From Pedobacter ginsengisoli (GTDB lineage: Bacteria > Bacteroidota > Bacteroidia > Sphingobacteriales > Sphingobacteriaceae), in contig NZ_JASSYX010000001.1 of the NCBI RefSeq assembly GCF_030244015.1, forward strand, positions 868,001-932,000: DNA of 64,000 nucleotides. The letters are read 5' to 3'. The position numbers and the translations under genes were made by a program. Below the pieces are notes generated by a model. That model was not told the DNA's origin. It did no database searches and saw only the letters and a list, made by a program, of their open reading frames with translations. Position 1 is the first letter of the stretch, and every line of letters starts with the position of its first letter. Shown here piece after piece: positions 10,401-18,400 of this stretch.

Positions 10401-10840
10401 CCTTGCTGTGTTTCTGCGTCTATAACCCGTCCTGAAACCATAATAAGATCAACTTGAATGTCCTGCAAGCGGTCTGTTTCCTTATTCCTGATCACGATGG
10501 TCTTATCCACAATGTTATAGGTCAGGTTCTGATCAGTCAGGCAAGCTTTCAAAGCCTCCTCAAGCGGCACATTCTTCAGTTCCACATTAAGCGTCTGCCT
10601 TTTCAGGTTTACCTTTCCATTGTAAAAGAACAGGTAACCGGTTTGTTGTTTGATGTCTTTGAAAACCGTTTCCAGGGTGGTGTTTTTCCTGGAAACCGTC
10701 ACACTTTGCGAATAGCTTGCGGCAGACAAATGCATGGTGCCGATCAGTAATAAAATAGCAGTTAATTTCATCACTATTAATAATTTGTACTTTACCCTCC
10801 GCATCAAAAATGCAGGGTTGTAAAGAAAAGTTAATTTCAT
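7436..10840 (-). CDS. SusC/RagA-family TonB-dependent transporter with STN signalling domain
   Basis: 1134 residues from the start MKLTFLYNPAFL; an upstream ATG (10888) would add 16 residues that do not fit a signal peptide. After an unusually long N-terminal region and the hydrophobic segment LTAILLLIGTMHLSAASYSQ comes an STN domain (about 45-110, TLETVFKDIKQQTGYLFF), a carboxypeptidase-D-like domain (VSGRVIDAETQQGIPGVNIS), the plug (NINVRGSS, LDGYEV, LKDAAATAIYGSRAANGVLV) and a C-terminal beta-barrel ending TFGLRAGF. The STN domain normally passes a ligand signal to a FecR anti-sigma factor, which is encoded immediately upstream. It imports an oligomer across the outer membrane using TonB energy. 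Confidence 0.93.
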   Translation of the reverse strand: MKLTFLYNPAFLMRRVKYKLLIVMKLTAILLLIGTMHLSAASYSQSVTVSRKNTTLETVFKDIKQQTGYLFFYNGKVNLKRQTLNVELKNVPLEEALKACLTDQNLTYNIVDKTIVIRNKETDRLQDIQVDLIMVSGRVIDAETQQGIPGVNISSKTIKTLSAQTDPQGNFKFMTQTGDIIVFSYVGFKPKEAKATAAPMLIALEADVKTIENVVVTGYQTIKKESYTGTAITMTGADLKKINPQNLLSSIGAFDPSFKLQQNNLVGSNPNRIPNINVRGSSALPSGDGEVLRRDDYTSGTNMPVFILDGYEVNVQKIFDLDINRVESATLLKDAAATAIYGSRAANGVLVVTTRAPREGKLRVDYNYELNVTGADLSDYQVLNAREKMEYEVLAGLYDGNKQSVSQDELNSFYYHKYANVVGGVNTYWLSQPVRTTAGQKHSINLDGGSQAFRYGVDLRYQTRPGVMKGSSRDQYSGGMNFMYNLNKFQFRNDLSITQVSGTESPYGDFKNYVRMNPYYPMMDGSGRYPQVVDEWEKQDGSKTATLNPLYDAQLSSFNKSAYTEIIDNLSAEIEVVKDLRLRAQMSLTSRSTADDIFSSPFANRFYEYTTDRTDEKGEYFSGQKKELIWDGTLRATWLKQIGGSYINLVGGVNVRSDMRDSKDFTAIGFANDRFTSIGFAKGYAENGKPNSDKELSRLFGSFLSTNYSFQNKYLLDATVRVDGSSKFGIDNKLAPFWSLGLGWNVHNEPFLKDNPIISQLRIRASTGLTGSVEFSPYLSRTTYKYNTNDWYSSGIGAIVDNYGNDNLSWQKTRMTDISLDLGMFKDRLTITPKIYRKFTKDILADVTIAPSTGFLSYKENLGDMENKGAEVNLRWEAIRHKGLNVSLFGNFVSNRNKILRISNALKKYEDRANDLQSKEPKPNEPGFRGIPLLRYREGHSINTIYGVPSLGIDPENGRELYVKRDGTLTYEYDKRDIVPIGNADSKLDGSFGTNIYFKRFNLSANFRTYFGGDLYNLTLVERVENADPKYNVDRRVFEDKWKQSGDLSFYKNIADLGTTEVNSRFIQKDNLLNLETLALSYDVDQKYAKKFGMTNIMFTLTANDVLRWSSVKQERGIDYPFARSVTFGLRAGF

Positions 10841-11066
10841 ACTTTTGGAATAGAATAAAGTGAATAAATAGCAGTCCGGTCTCAACATCTGACTGCTGAC
10901 CTTTTTTTAAACCGGGAGTGGTGAGATACTTCCGGTTTTTTGTCAAATATTTGTAGTGGTTGTTGGTCTATTGTAGCTTTCTTATCATCAGAATCTTCTT
11001 AGTGTGAATAATCGGTTAGTTGGTTTCGGTTTTTTAGGGTTGAATGGTGTTGTTATTTAATAATTT

Positions 11067-12245
11067 TTAAGGTCTTTTTTTAGAAGTTGATACAGTTTCG
11101 CCATTATAAGAAACAATAATGGTTTTGCCCTGGACATCCAGTTGAACGTTATTGAGTTTCAGTATTTCAAATACTTCCGAGAGCTTTGCAGTTCTGAAGA
11201 TCTCTCCGGAGAATACAATGTCAGATAGATCGCCCTTATAGCTTACATCCACGTTATACCAGCGGGCGATGCTGCGCATTACAGACTTGACGTCATCATT
11301 TTCGAAGGAGAACATTCCGTCTTTCCAGGCGATTTCCTTATCTATATTTACATTGCGTCTAAAGATAGCGCCATTGCCTTCCCTGCTGAGCACAGCCTGT
11401 TGTCCGGGGACGATCAGACTCGATCCGATGGACGAAGAAACCTTTACAGCTCCCTCAACAAGTGTGGTCTTTATGGAGTTCTCATCTTCATAAGCATTGA
11501 TATTAAAATGTGTACCCAGCACTTCGACTGTCTGTCCGCCTGATTTTACCCTGAAAGGCATATTTTTATTCTTTGCCACTTCAAAATAAGCTTCACCATT
11601 GAGTTGTACCAATCGTTCAACGCCTTTAAAAGCAGTCGGGTAGACCAGAGACGAGGCTGCATTTAGCAGTACGTTCGTACCATCAGGCAATATTACCCTG
11701 TATTGCCCCCCTCTAGGCGTAGAGATGGTGTTTTGCAGAATCTGCCCATCTTCAGCGGCAACACTGTATACAATCTGACCGTCATCTGTTTTTGTGATGG
11801 TAATGCCCGACTGTCTTGCAATTTCACCTGTTGCAGCGTCATTTAATACGATCTTCCGTCCACCGGCAAGTGTCAATACAGCTTTGTTACCTCCAGGAAT
11901 TATAGTTTTGTCAATTCTCGCAGTATGATCACGTTCCTCATTGCGCGAAAAGAAATACAGTGAAACAAAAAGAAGCATCAAAATGGCGGCAGCTGCGGCG
12001 GTAAATTTATACCAGCTGAGTTTTTTAACCCTGATCTTTGGTGCACTGATTATTTTGTCAACTTCATTTTTGATGTTTTCTTTCAAATAAAGGTAATCTG
12101 CTTCATTTTCTTCAGTAATGAGCGTTTTATTGGCTTCAAATGTATTATAATAAGATTCCAGGAACTTAATTTCCTCAGAAGAGGCTATATTTTTCCTGTA
12201 TTTCTCTAATATCTCTAGAAAATGCTGTTTACGAAAGTCTCTCAT
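11067..12245 (-). CDS. FecR-family anti-sigma factor
   Basis: 392 residues. A cytoplasmic N-terminal part (1-75) is followed by one membrane helix (about 80-100, KFTAAAAAILMLLFVSLYFF), a FecR domain (STPRGGQYRVILPDGTNVLL, VEVLGTHFNINAYED) and a C-terminal DUF4974 domain (MFSFENDDVKSVMRSIARWY). It would hold the ECF sigma factor inactive until the SusC STN domain reports ligand in the periplasm. It lies 226 bp upstream of susC in the same direction. Its sigma partner is probably the gene at 13274-13855, but the two are separated by an esterase on the other strand, so they cannot share one simple transcript. Confidence 0.92.
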   Translation of the reverse strand: MRDFRKQHFLEILEKYRKNIASSEEIKFLESYYNTFEANKTLITEENEADYLYLKENIKNEVDKIISAPKIRVKKLSWYKFTAAAAAILMLLFVSLYFFSRNEERDHTARIDKTIIPGGNKAVLTLAGGRKIVLNDAATGEIARQSGITITKTDDGQIVYSVAAEDGQILQNTISTPRGGQYRVILPDGTNVLLNAASSLVYPTAFKGVERLVQLNGEAYFEVAKNKNMPFRVKSGGQTVEVLGTHFNINAYEDENSIKTTLVEGAVKVSSSIGSSLIVPGQQAVLSREGNGAIFRRNVNIDKEIAWKDGMFSFENDDVKSVMRSIARWYNVDVSYKGDLSDIVFSGEIFRTAKLSEVFEILKLNNVQLDVQGKTIIVSYNGETVSTSKKRP

Positions 12246-12361
12246 TATCCCTTTTATACCTATATGAGTCCGAAATTTGAAAATAGCCCACTCGAATTGA
12301 AAATATATATTAAATTTATTGTACCAGTAGATTCAGCTACTGGCATAACCAATATAACCAC

Positions 12362-13231
12362 ATGATGAAAAAACTACTTACAGCGGCTACAGCGCTCTTA
12401 TTATTGGGGCCTCTCACGTCATTTGCCCAGATCGGGAAGGTTTATGATAACCTGACGCTTCCCAGCAAAATCTTAAAAAGCGAACGTAAATATGCCATTT
12501 ACCTGCCACCTGATTACGAAACCTCAGGCCGCAGTTACCCTGTCTTATATTTGTTGCACGGAGCGGGCGACGATCAGACCGGGTGGGTACAATTTGGTGA
12601 GGTACTGAACATCACTGATAAGGCCATAGCCGACGGTACCGCAACGCCCATGATTATTGTCATGCCTGATGCGAACACTGGTCGGAGGGGGTATTTCAAT
12701 GATGTTAAAGGAGACTGGAACTACGAAGACTTCTTTTTCAAAGAACTGATTCCTTTTGTAGAAAAGAAATACCGTACCAAAGCAGATAAGCGCTCGCGAG
12801 CAGTTGCCGGGTTATCGATGGGCGGGGGCGGCACATTTGTTTATGCCCTTCACCACCCCGAAATGTTCTCTTCAGCCTGTCCGTTAAGTGCAGCTGTAGG
12901 TCCATTTAGTCTGGAAGACGCCAAGAAAGCGCTGGTAAGGAATAACCCTGATGTAGACGACTCAGCAGTCACCAGCTATTACAACCGTCAGAGTGTACTG
13001 GCATTGGTCAACAATATGCCTGATGATCAGAAAAAGGCCGTACGCTGGTATATCGACTGTGGTGACGATGATTTCCTGTATGAAGGTAATGCTTTAGTAC
13101 ACATTGCCATGCGTAAGAAAGAAGTGCCTCATGAATACCGCGTGCGCGACGGCGGACATACCTGGACCTACTGGAGAGGATCATTGCCTAAAGTACTGGG
13201 CTTTGTGTCAGATGCTTTTCATCAATTTTAA
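12362..13231 (+). CDS. Secreted alpha/beta-hydrolase esterase (feruloyl/acetylxylan esterase type)
   Basis: 289 residues with a Sec signal peptide (1-22, TSFAQ). This is an esterase-D-like alpha/beta hydrolase: LLHGAGDDQTGWV (oxyanion region), nucleophile S152 in GLSMGG, acidic residue near D236 (IDCGDDD) and H266 in DGGHTWTYW. Such enzymes remove acetyl or feruloyl groups from hemicellulose. It is the only plus-strand gene in this minus-strand locus, sitting between the sigma factor and FecR genes. The start may be the second ATG (12365). The substrate is inferred from family and from the nearby GH43 gene; other carboxyl esters are possible. Confidence 0.82.
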   Translation: MMKKLLTAATALLLLGPLTSFAQIGKVYDNLTLPSKILKSERKYAIYLPPDYETSGRSYPVLYLLHGAGDDQTGWVQFGEVLNITDKAIADGTATPMIIVMPDANTGRRGYFNDVKGDWNYEDFFFKELIPFVEKKYRTKADKRSRAVAGLSMGGGGTFVYALHHPEMFSSACPLSAAVGPFSLEDAKKALVRNNPDVDDSAVTSYYNRQSVLALVNNMPDDQKKAVRWYIDCGDDDFLYEGNALVHIAMRKKEVPHEYRVRDGGHTWTYWRGSLPKVLGFVSDAFHQF

Positions 13232-13273
13232 TCGGCCTGTCTGTAGCCTGTATACTTAAGGAGAAGCGAAAAC

Positions 13274-13855
13274 TTATCTTCCCGGATACAGGATAAATAA
13301 AAACTGCAGCGCGAGGAGCGAACCTCTCAACGTTGTCAGCGCCCTGCCCAATTGGTTCCTCACGGTTTTAGGAGAGATTTCGAGCTGATCCGCGATTTGC
13401 TGACTGCTCAGATCCTCCTCAAACCTCATTCTGAAAATGAGACGCTGCTGTTGGGGCAGGCTTTCCACCAGCTCATTAAATGATGTTAAAAACTCCTGGT
13501 GCAATATTCCCGCATCTGCACGGTCATGTTCATCTGTCACATCAACGACCGTATGCGGCAGCACGGACAGTTTGCCCTGTTTCTCGAAATGCTTAAAAAC
13601 GCCGTTTCTCGCTGATACCTGTAAATATGCAGAAAGATTTTCTATCGGCGATTTGGTACCTCTGATCCAAAGCTGCACAAATACATCCTGGGCAATATCC
13701 TGGGCCTGCTGTTCATTACTCAGCCGTTTATAAGCTGCATTAAAGACGTATTTCCAGTGTCTGTTGTAAAGCGTGTCAAAAGCAGGTTTACTGCCTTCGC
13801 TTAGCTTTATCAGCAGTTCGGTGTCTTCTGCGTCATATAAGTTCTCAGGAGCCAT
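13274..13855 (-). CDS. ECF sigma-70 factor of the SusCD/FecR type
   Basis: 193 residues. Region 2 (about 25-95, FDTLYNRHWKYVFNAAYKRL and AQDIAQDVFVQLW) and region 4 (about 130-185, LPQQQRLIFRMRFEEDLSSQQIADQL, then KTVRNQLGRAL) are complete. The hydrophobic tail LLALQFLFILYPGR is common in Bacteroidota sigma factors of this type. It should direct RNA polymerase to the SusC promoter when released by FecR. The start lies only 8 bases after the GH43 stop, so GH43 and the sigma factor appear to form one transcript. Confidence 0.9.
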   Translation of the reverse strand: MAPENLYDAEDTELLIKLSEGSKPAFDTLYNRHWKYVFNAAYKRLSNEQQAQDIAQDVFVQLWIRGTKSPIENLSAYLQVSARNGVFKHFEKQGKLSVLPHTVVDVTDEHDRADAGILHQEFLTSFNELVESLPQQQRLIFRMRFEEDLSSQQIADQLEISPKTVRNQLGRALTTLRGSLLALQFLFILYPGR

Positions 13856-13863
13856 GCATCCTG

Positions 13864-14847
13864 TTATTTTAACGGATTAGCGGCTACACCTTCAAATGTG
13901 ATCTTTACCGGTTTAATGAGTCCGTTTTCATCAAACTCTAACTTGTCAATACAGGTCACGCGGTGGTTTCCATTGGTTTCTCCCAATGGCCTGCGGTGAT
14001 AAACGATGAAGTAATCTTTTGTTTTAGGGTTCTGGACCACCGAATGGTGACCAGCTCCGGTCGCTATAGAAGGGTCTTGTTTCAGGATTTTATCAATCCG
14101 TTTAAAAGGTCCCATTGGCGAATCGGCTATCGCGTATGCTACAGAATAATTTGGTCCGGTCCAGCCGCCTTCTGACCACATAAAGTAATATTTTCCGTCT
14201 TTTATGAACATAAACGGTCCTTCCACGTAGCCTTCAGGTGTAATTTCTTTATAGGTTGTACCGTCTGGAAAAGGAACGATGCTTTTAAAATCATCACTCA
14301 GTTTCACCACATTGCAATGTCTCCAGCCGCCATAGTACAGGTAGTACTGCCCGTCTTTGTCTTTAAATACATACTGGTCAATCGGCTGGGCTTTATTATG
14401 GAACTTATCAATCAGCGGTTTACCTATATGGTCTTTGAAAGGTCCCTCAGGCTTATTGGACACCGCAACGCCTATGCCGCCAAGTTCATTGTCACTCTGA
14501 ATGTCATTGGCACCGAAGAACAAATAATATTTATTGCCTTTCTTAGTGATTGAAGGTGCCCACATGGCTTTGTTTGCCCATTTGACATTGGCTTTTTCCA
14601 GTATGTTAGGGTGTTTTTTCCAGGTGACCAGATCTTTTGAACTGAAAGCATCCATAAAGACCTGCTCCTCGTATTTAGCCGAATAAGTAGGATATACCCA
14701 GTATTCCTTATTAAATATTGCCACCTCAGGGTCTGCGTACCAGCCGGGGAAAATCGGATTTCCGGAGGTTGTTTTATCAATTTTTTCCTGTGAGAAAAGA
14801 GAAAGACCGCTAAAGGTTATGCATAGTAAAAGTACGAGTTGCTTCAT
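13864..14847 (-). CDS. Glycoside hydrolase family 43 (arabinofuranosidase/xylosidase type)
   Basis: 327 residues from the start MKQLVLLLC, chosen because it begins a clean Sec signal peptide (ending SLFSQ); an ATG 18 codons upstream would bury it. The five-bladed propeller of GH43 is evident: catalytic base D39 in WYADPEVAIF, pKa-tuning D157 in PIDQYVFKDKDGQYYLYYG and general acid E209 in YVEGPFMF. It would cleave arabinose or xylose residues from hemicellulose in the periplasm or outside. It is followed after 8 bases by the sigma factor gene. The exact linkage cannot be assigned from sequence alone. Confidence 0.87.
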   Translation of the reverse strand: MKQLVLLLCITFSGLSLFSQEKIDKTTSGNPIFPGWYADPEVAIFNKEYWVYPTYSAKYEEQVFMDAFSSKDLVTWKKHPNILEKANVKWANKAMWAPSITKKGNKYYLFFGANDIQSDNELGGIGVAVSNKPEGPFKDHIGKPLIDKFHNKAQPIDQYVFKDKDGQYYLYYGGWRHCNVVKLSDDFKSIVPFPDGTTYKEITPEGYVEGPFMFIKDGKYYFMWSEGGWTGPNYSVAYAIADSPMGPFKRIDKILKQDPSIATGAGHHSVVQNPKTKDYFIVYHRRPLGETNGNHRVTCIDKLEFDENGLIKPVKITFEGVAANPLK

Positions 14848-14982
14848 TTCGCAAAATATTAGTAAAAAGCTGTTTAGGTTCCTGATTTTTGGAACAGCCA
14901 ATATATCAGTAATTATTTTATTATGGAACTATTTGGGCTAAAAAATGAAGTTCAGGCTTATTTAAAGCCATTTAGCAATATT

Positions 14983-15003
14983 AATCTACTAAATCGGTAG
15001 ATT
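14983..15003. promoter_or_regulatory. Palindromic operator candidate adjoining the sulfur-type SusCD promoter
   Basis: AATCTAC, 7-nt spacer, GTAGATT: a perfect 7-bp dyad whose right arm ends 4 bases before the -33 TTTG of the promoter at 15007. Placement next to the promoter suggests an activator or repressor site. The cognate regulator is not in this window. The shape is compatible with sites of Rrf2-type or other dimeric regulators, but that is only a guess. Confidence 0.5.
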
Positions 15004-15006
15004 TAA

Positions 15007-15037
15007 TTTGTTTTTACTAAAAATGCACTTACATTTG
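15007..15037 (+). promoter_or_regulatory. Bacteroidota-type promoter for the leader peptide and SusCD operon
   Basis: TTTG at 15007-15010, then 19 bases, then TACATTTG at 15030-15037: an exact match to the phylum consensus TTTG-N19-TAnnTTTG. Transcription would start near 15043, giving a short untranslated stretch before the leader ATG at 15069. The remaining 14848-14982 stretch upstream is AT-rich and shows no gene. Confidence 0.75.
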
Positions 15038-15068
15038 TTTCATAAAGTATAAATGATGATTTAAACAG

Positions 15069-15164
15069 ATGGAACAAATTCTACACCACCACGAAGAAAA
15101 ATTCAACCCCTTCCCTAAGAAGTTTCAGTTCTTAACTTCCTGTTGTTGCTGTCTCATGCAATAG
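15069..15164 (+). CDS. Cysteine-rich leader peptide (31 aa, four consecutive Cys codons)
   Basis: A short ORF beginning MEQILHHHEEKF and ending LTSCCCCLMQ. Four Cys codons in a row (TGT TGT TGC TGT, 15141-15152) stand three codons before the stop TAG. It lies 31 bases after the promoter -7 element and 18 bases before a terminator-like hairpin, and precedes susC by 136 bases. This is the classical layout of a leader peptide whose ribosome stalls when a charged tRNA, here tRNA-Cys, is scarce. Three His codons (positions 6-8) are also consecutive, so a metal-binding nascent peptide is an alternative. The start has no strong Shine-Dalgarno site, which is normal for this phylum. I know of no family name for it. 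Confidence 0.65.
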   Translation: MEQILHHHEEKFNPFPKKFQFLTSCCCCLMQ

Positions 15165-15182
15165 CATTTCCTGCTATATAGC

Positions 15183-15215
15183 AATAAAGACAGGATCAGA
15201 TCCTGCCTTTATTTT
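15183..15215 (+). terminator. Attenuator terminator hairpin between leader peptide and susC
   Basis: Left arm AATAAAGACAGGAT (15183-15196) pairs with ATCCTGCCTTTATT (15200-15213) with one A-C mismatch and a CAG loop, followed by a short T run. It lies inside the 5' leader of a long operon, so it would act as a conditional terminator. A competing pairing exists: TCCTG (15169-15173), just after the leader stop codon, is complementary to CAGGA (15191-15195) in the left arm. A ribosome at the stop codon would cover 15169-15173 and favour termination; one held at the Cys codons would leave it free. The antiterminator core is only 5 bp, so its strength is uncertain. Confidence 0.6.
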
Positions 15216-15300
15216 CAGGTAATCAGTACGAAACGCCAATCCCTTACTGAAGACCCTAGTTTCAACAATAGATTAGTATTAATTAAAACTTTTTAAAGTT

Positions 15301-18300
15301 ATGCAAAATTTTAAAAAGGGGAGGTACGTATTTGGTGCCGGCTCCTTGTTTAAAAAAGCGCTGCTGCTGAGCAGTTGCACTCTGGTACTCTTGGCATTGC
15401 CCTTCATTTCAAATGCCCAGGTTACGACACCCCTGATCAATTCTCCCCTTAAAGGACAGATTGTGGATTCCCTGACCAAACAGGGGATTCCCGGAGTAAG
15501 TGTTCATATAGTGGGTACGACCCATTCAGTCCAAACCAATAGCGAAGGAAGGTTTGAGTTTGTTACCGGTCAGAAATTCCCTTACACCCTGGAAATCGGA
15601 CATGTCACTTATGAGAAGAAAACAATTGTTGTGGACAACAGTCCTGTTGTTATCAAATTAAAAGAGATCACAGCACAGCTCAATGACGTGGTCATCGTCG
15701 GTTACGGTACCCAGCAACGCAAAAACCTTATCGGGTCAGTCTCTAAAATTGATCCCTCCGGCACAAGGAGCATTCCTGAAGCAGGTTTCGATTCCCAATT
15801 ACAGGGAAAAGCTGCTGGTGTGCAGATCAATTCCAATACCGGGGTACCAGGATCTGATATTTTCATCAGGGTGAGAGGCGCGACTTCAATTAATGCCACC
15901 AATGATCCTTTATATATCATCGACGGGGTATGGGTGAACAACAGCAGTCTCCAGAACATTGCACAGGAGCGCGGAACTTCCCCGCTGTCCGACATCAATC
16001 CTTCGGATATTGAAAGTATTGAAATCCTGAAAGATGCCACAGCTATTGCCATCTACGGCTCCAGAGGGGCAAATGGTGTAGTACTGGTTACTACCAAAAG
16101 AGGTAACTATGGTCAGAAGACCAAAATAGATTTCAATGGTTCTGAAGGACTTGGTTGGGCGCCCGAAGACCGCGTTTGGAAAACTACAACAGGTGAGGAG
16201 CACGCTATCCTGGTGAATGAATACAGCAGGAACATAGGGAAGCCTGAACCCTTCAGGCCTGCTACCGAAATCATCAATGGTGTGACTGGAAGAGGCCTGC
16301 CATCGACACAGCCAACCTATGACCGCATGAGTTATCTAAACCGCACCGCGGCTCTGAGAAATTACGATTTGTCCATTCAGGGCGGATCAGATAAGACCAG
16401 GTTTTACCTGGGCGGTGGTTATGCCGAGCAGGAGTCTATATGGAAGCCAATGGGTTTTGACCGGGCAAGCCTGAAGGTCAACCTTGATCATAAGCTCAAC
16501 TCCAGGATATCTATAGGAACCAGTAACACCATAGCCAGGAGTCACCGCGACCAGGCCCGGCCGGCTAATGGGGCCAACGGAACCCTTTTGCAGGCTTCCC
16601 TCAACATTCCAACCTATCTGCCGATCTTTGACGCAAATGGAACGCCTTTAAAATGGGTGAACTTTGACAATATCGATGTGCTAACCAGTACCGTCAACTT
16701 ATGGTCGAACAGCTACCATTATATTGGTAACCTGTATTTTGATTATGCCATTACCCCTAAATTGAAATTTCGTTCAACTTTCGGGGTGGATTACGACAAC
16801 TATGAAGAAAACGAATACTGGGATACCCGTACCATCCTGGGCAACAGCGGCGGCAGAGGTACGCAAAGCATTACACAATCTTCTGCGGCCATCAACGAGC
16901 AAACGCTTTCTTACAATGACCAGATCGGAAAACACAGTTTCGGCTTACTGATCGGTAATACTTTACAAGGCGCGGAGATCAAAAACGTTGCTGCAACAGG
17001 GACTAATTTTCCGAACAATTCTTATACGCAGATTTCTTCAGCAGCAACACAGATCGCTTCACAATTTAAAACCAACAGTACGCTGGCTTCATTTTTCTCC
17101 AGGGCCAATTACAATTATGGAGGCAAGTACTATGCGGAATTTACCATCCGGGCAGACGGATCATCCAAATTTGGTAAGAACAACAAATGGGGCTACTTTC
17201 CATCAGTGGGTGCCGCATGGCGGATCAAGGAGGAAAATTTCCTCAAAGATGTCTCCCAGATCAGCAACCTCAAATACCGGATCAGTTACGGCGTTACCGG
17301 AAACCAGGCCGGGATCAATGACTTTGCATCCCAGGGCCTCTGGACAGGGGGCTTTGGCTATGCCGATGTAGCCGGAGGAGCCGAGCTGCCGGGCACAGCA
17401 CCCCTTCAGCTGGCCAATCCCGATTTGAAATGGGAGAGTACCGCACAGTTTAGTACGGGCCTTGATATCGGGCTGTTTGAAGACAAACTCAACATTGAGT
17501 TCAACTATTACAACAAATACACCAGCGATGCGCTGCTGCAGGTAGCCGTTCCGGGCGCCTCGGGATTCTCTGCTTACCTCACCAATTTCGGGGAGATCAG
17601 CAACAAAGGCTTTGAACTGGGCATCAATTCCACCAACCTGAGGACCACAGGTTTCACCTGGAAGACAGATTTCAACATCGCCAGGAATAAAAACACCATC
17701 GAAAAAATACCTGCTGATATCCCTTTTGCGGGAAGGGATCTGATCCGCCTGCAGCAAGGAAAGGAACTCTATTCCTACTGGCTATACAAGCAGTTGTCGG
17801 TAAACCCGGACAACGGCGAGGCCGTGTTTGACGATTATAATAAAGACGGTAAGATCACGGCCGATGATCGTCAGATCGTAGGCAGTACCTGGCCTGAATT
17901 CTTTGGCGGACTGACCAATAATTTTACCTACAGGGGTCTGGACCTGAGTATATTCTTTACATTTTCTTATGGCAATTACATCTGGAACCACAACCGGATG
18001 CTCGGAGAGACTGGTGGTACGCTGGATGCGGGAAGGGTCTTGCTGAAGAGCCAGCTGGACCGCTGGACCACACCGGGGCAAATCACCAATACCCCTAAGC
18101 TGAACGACGCCAATTATGCCAGACAGGAAAACAGCCGGTTCTTTGAAGACGCCTCCTATTTACGGCTGCGTGCGCTAACCCTGGGCTACACCCTGCCTAA
18201 AGTATTCACAGAAAAGATCAGCATCGAAAAAATCAGGTTCTATGTAACCGGGAGCAACCTGTTGCTGTTCACCAGATATACAGGTGCAGACCCTGAATCC

Positions 18301-18390
18301 AATCTGGGTACACAAAACATACAAGGCTATGATTATGGTACACCGCCTCAGCCCCGCACCGTACAGCTAGGTTTAAACCTCACACTTTAA
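15301..18390 (+). CDS. SusC/RagA-family TonB-dependent transporter (no STN domain)
   Basis: 1029 residues. After a signal region (about 18-40, LLLSSCTLVLLALPFISNAQ) come a carboxypeptidase-D-like domain (about 51-125, LKGQIVDSLTKQGIPGVSVH), a TonB-box-like stretch (VVIVGYGTQQRKNLIGSV), the plug (IRVRGATSIN, IIDGVWVNN, ILKDATAIAIYGSRGANGVVL) and a complete barrel ending PRTVQLGLNLTL. Unlike the first SusC in the window it has no STN domain and no FecR/sigma neighbours, so control must come from elsewhere; the upstream leader peptide and hairpin are the likely switch. It heads an operon with SusD, membrane proteins and a YeiH-like transporter. The ligand is unknown; an organosulfur compound is inferred from context. 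Confidence 0.93.
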   Translation: MQNFKKGRYVFGAGSLFKKALLLSSCTLVLLALPFISNAQVTTPLINSPLKGQIVDSLTKQGIPGVSVHIVGTTHSVQTNSEGRFEFVTGQKFPYTLEIGHVTYEKKTIVVDNSPVVIKLKEITAQLNDVVIVGYGTQQRKNLIGSVSKIDPSGTRSIPEAGFDSQLQGKAAGVQINSNTGVPGSDIFIRVRGATSINATNDPLYIIDGVWVNNSSLQNIAQERGTSPLSDINPSDIESIEILKDATAIAIYGSRGANGVVLVTTKRGNYGQKTKIDFNGSEGLGWAPEDRVWKTTTGEEHAILVNEYSRNIGKPEPFRPATEIINGVTGRGLPSTQPTYDRMSYLNRTAALRNYDLSIQGGSDKTRFYLGGGYAEQESIWKPMGFDRASLKVNLDHKLNSRISIGTSNTIARSHRDQARPANGANGTLLQASLNIPTYLPIFDANGTPLKWVNFDNIDVLTSTVNLWSNSYHYIGNLYFDYAITPKLKFRSTFGVDYDNYEENEYWDTRTILGNSGGRGTQSITQSSAAINEQTLSYNDQIGKHSFGLLIGNTLQGAEIKNVAATGTNFPNNSYTQISSAATQIASQFKTNSTLASFFSRANYNYGGKYYAEFTIRADGSSKFGKNNKWGYFPSVGAAWRIKEENFLKDVSQISNLKYRISYGVTGNQAGINDFASQGLWTGGFGYADVAGGAELPGTAPLQLANPDLKWESTAQFSTGLDIGLFEDKLNIEFNYYNKYTSDALLQVAVPGASGFSAYLTNFGEISNKGFELGINSTNLRTTGFTWKTDFNIARNKNTIEKIPADIPFAGRDLIRLQQGKELYSYWLYKQLSVNPDNGEAVFDDYNKDGKITADDRQIVGSTWPEFFGGLTNNFTYRGLDLSIFFTFSYGNYIWNHNRMLGETGGTLDAGRVLLKSQLDRWTTPGQITNTPKLNDANYARQENSRFFEDASYLRLRALTLGYTLPKVFTEKISIEKIRFYVTGSNLLLFTRYTGADPESNLGTQNIQGYDYGTPPQPRTVQLGLNLTL

Positions 18391-18400
18391 TTACTCAGAC

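Noticed and set aside
10912..10946. Hairpin AAACCGG/CCGGTTT between fecR and susC as an attenuator
   Set aside because: On the minus strand it is followed by A rather than T, and no leader peptide with repeated codons was found; weak evidence.
15149..15193. CTGTCT in the Cys codons (15149-15154) pairing with AGACAG (15188-15193) as the antiterminator
   Set aside because: A ribosome stalled on the Cys codons would itself cover this segment, so it cannot serve the starvation state; it may matter only when the leader is not translated.
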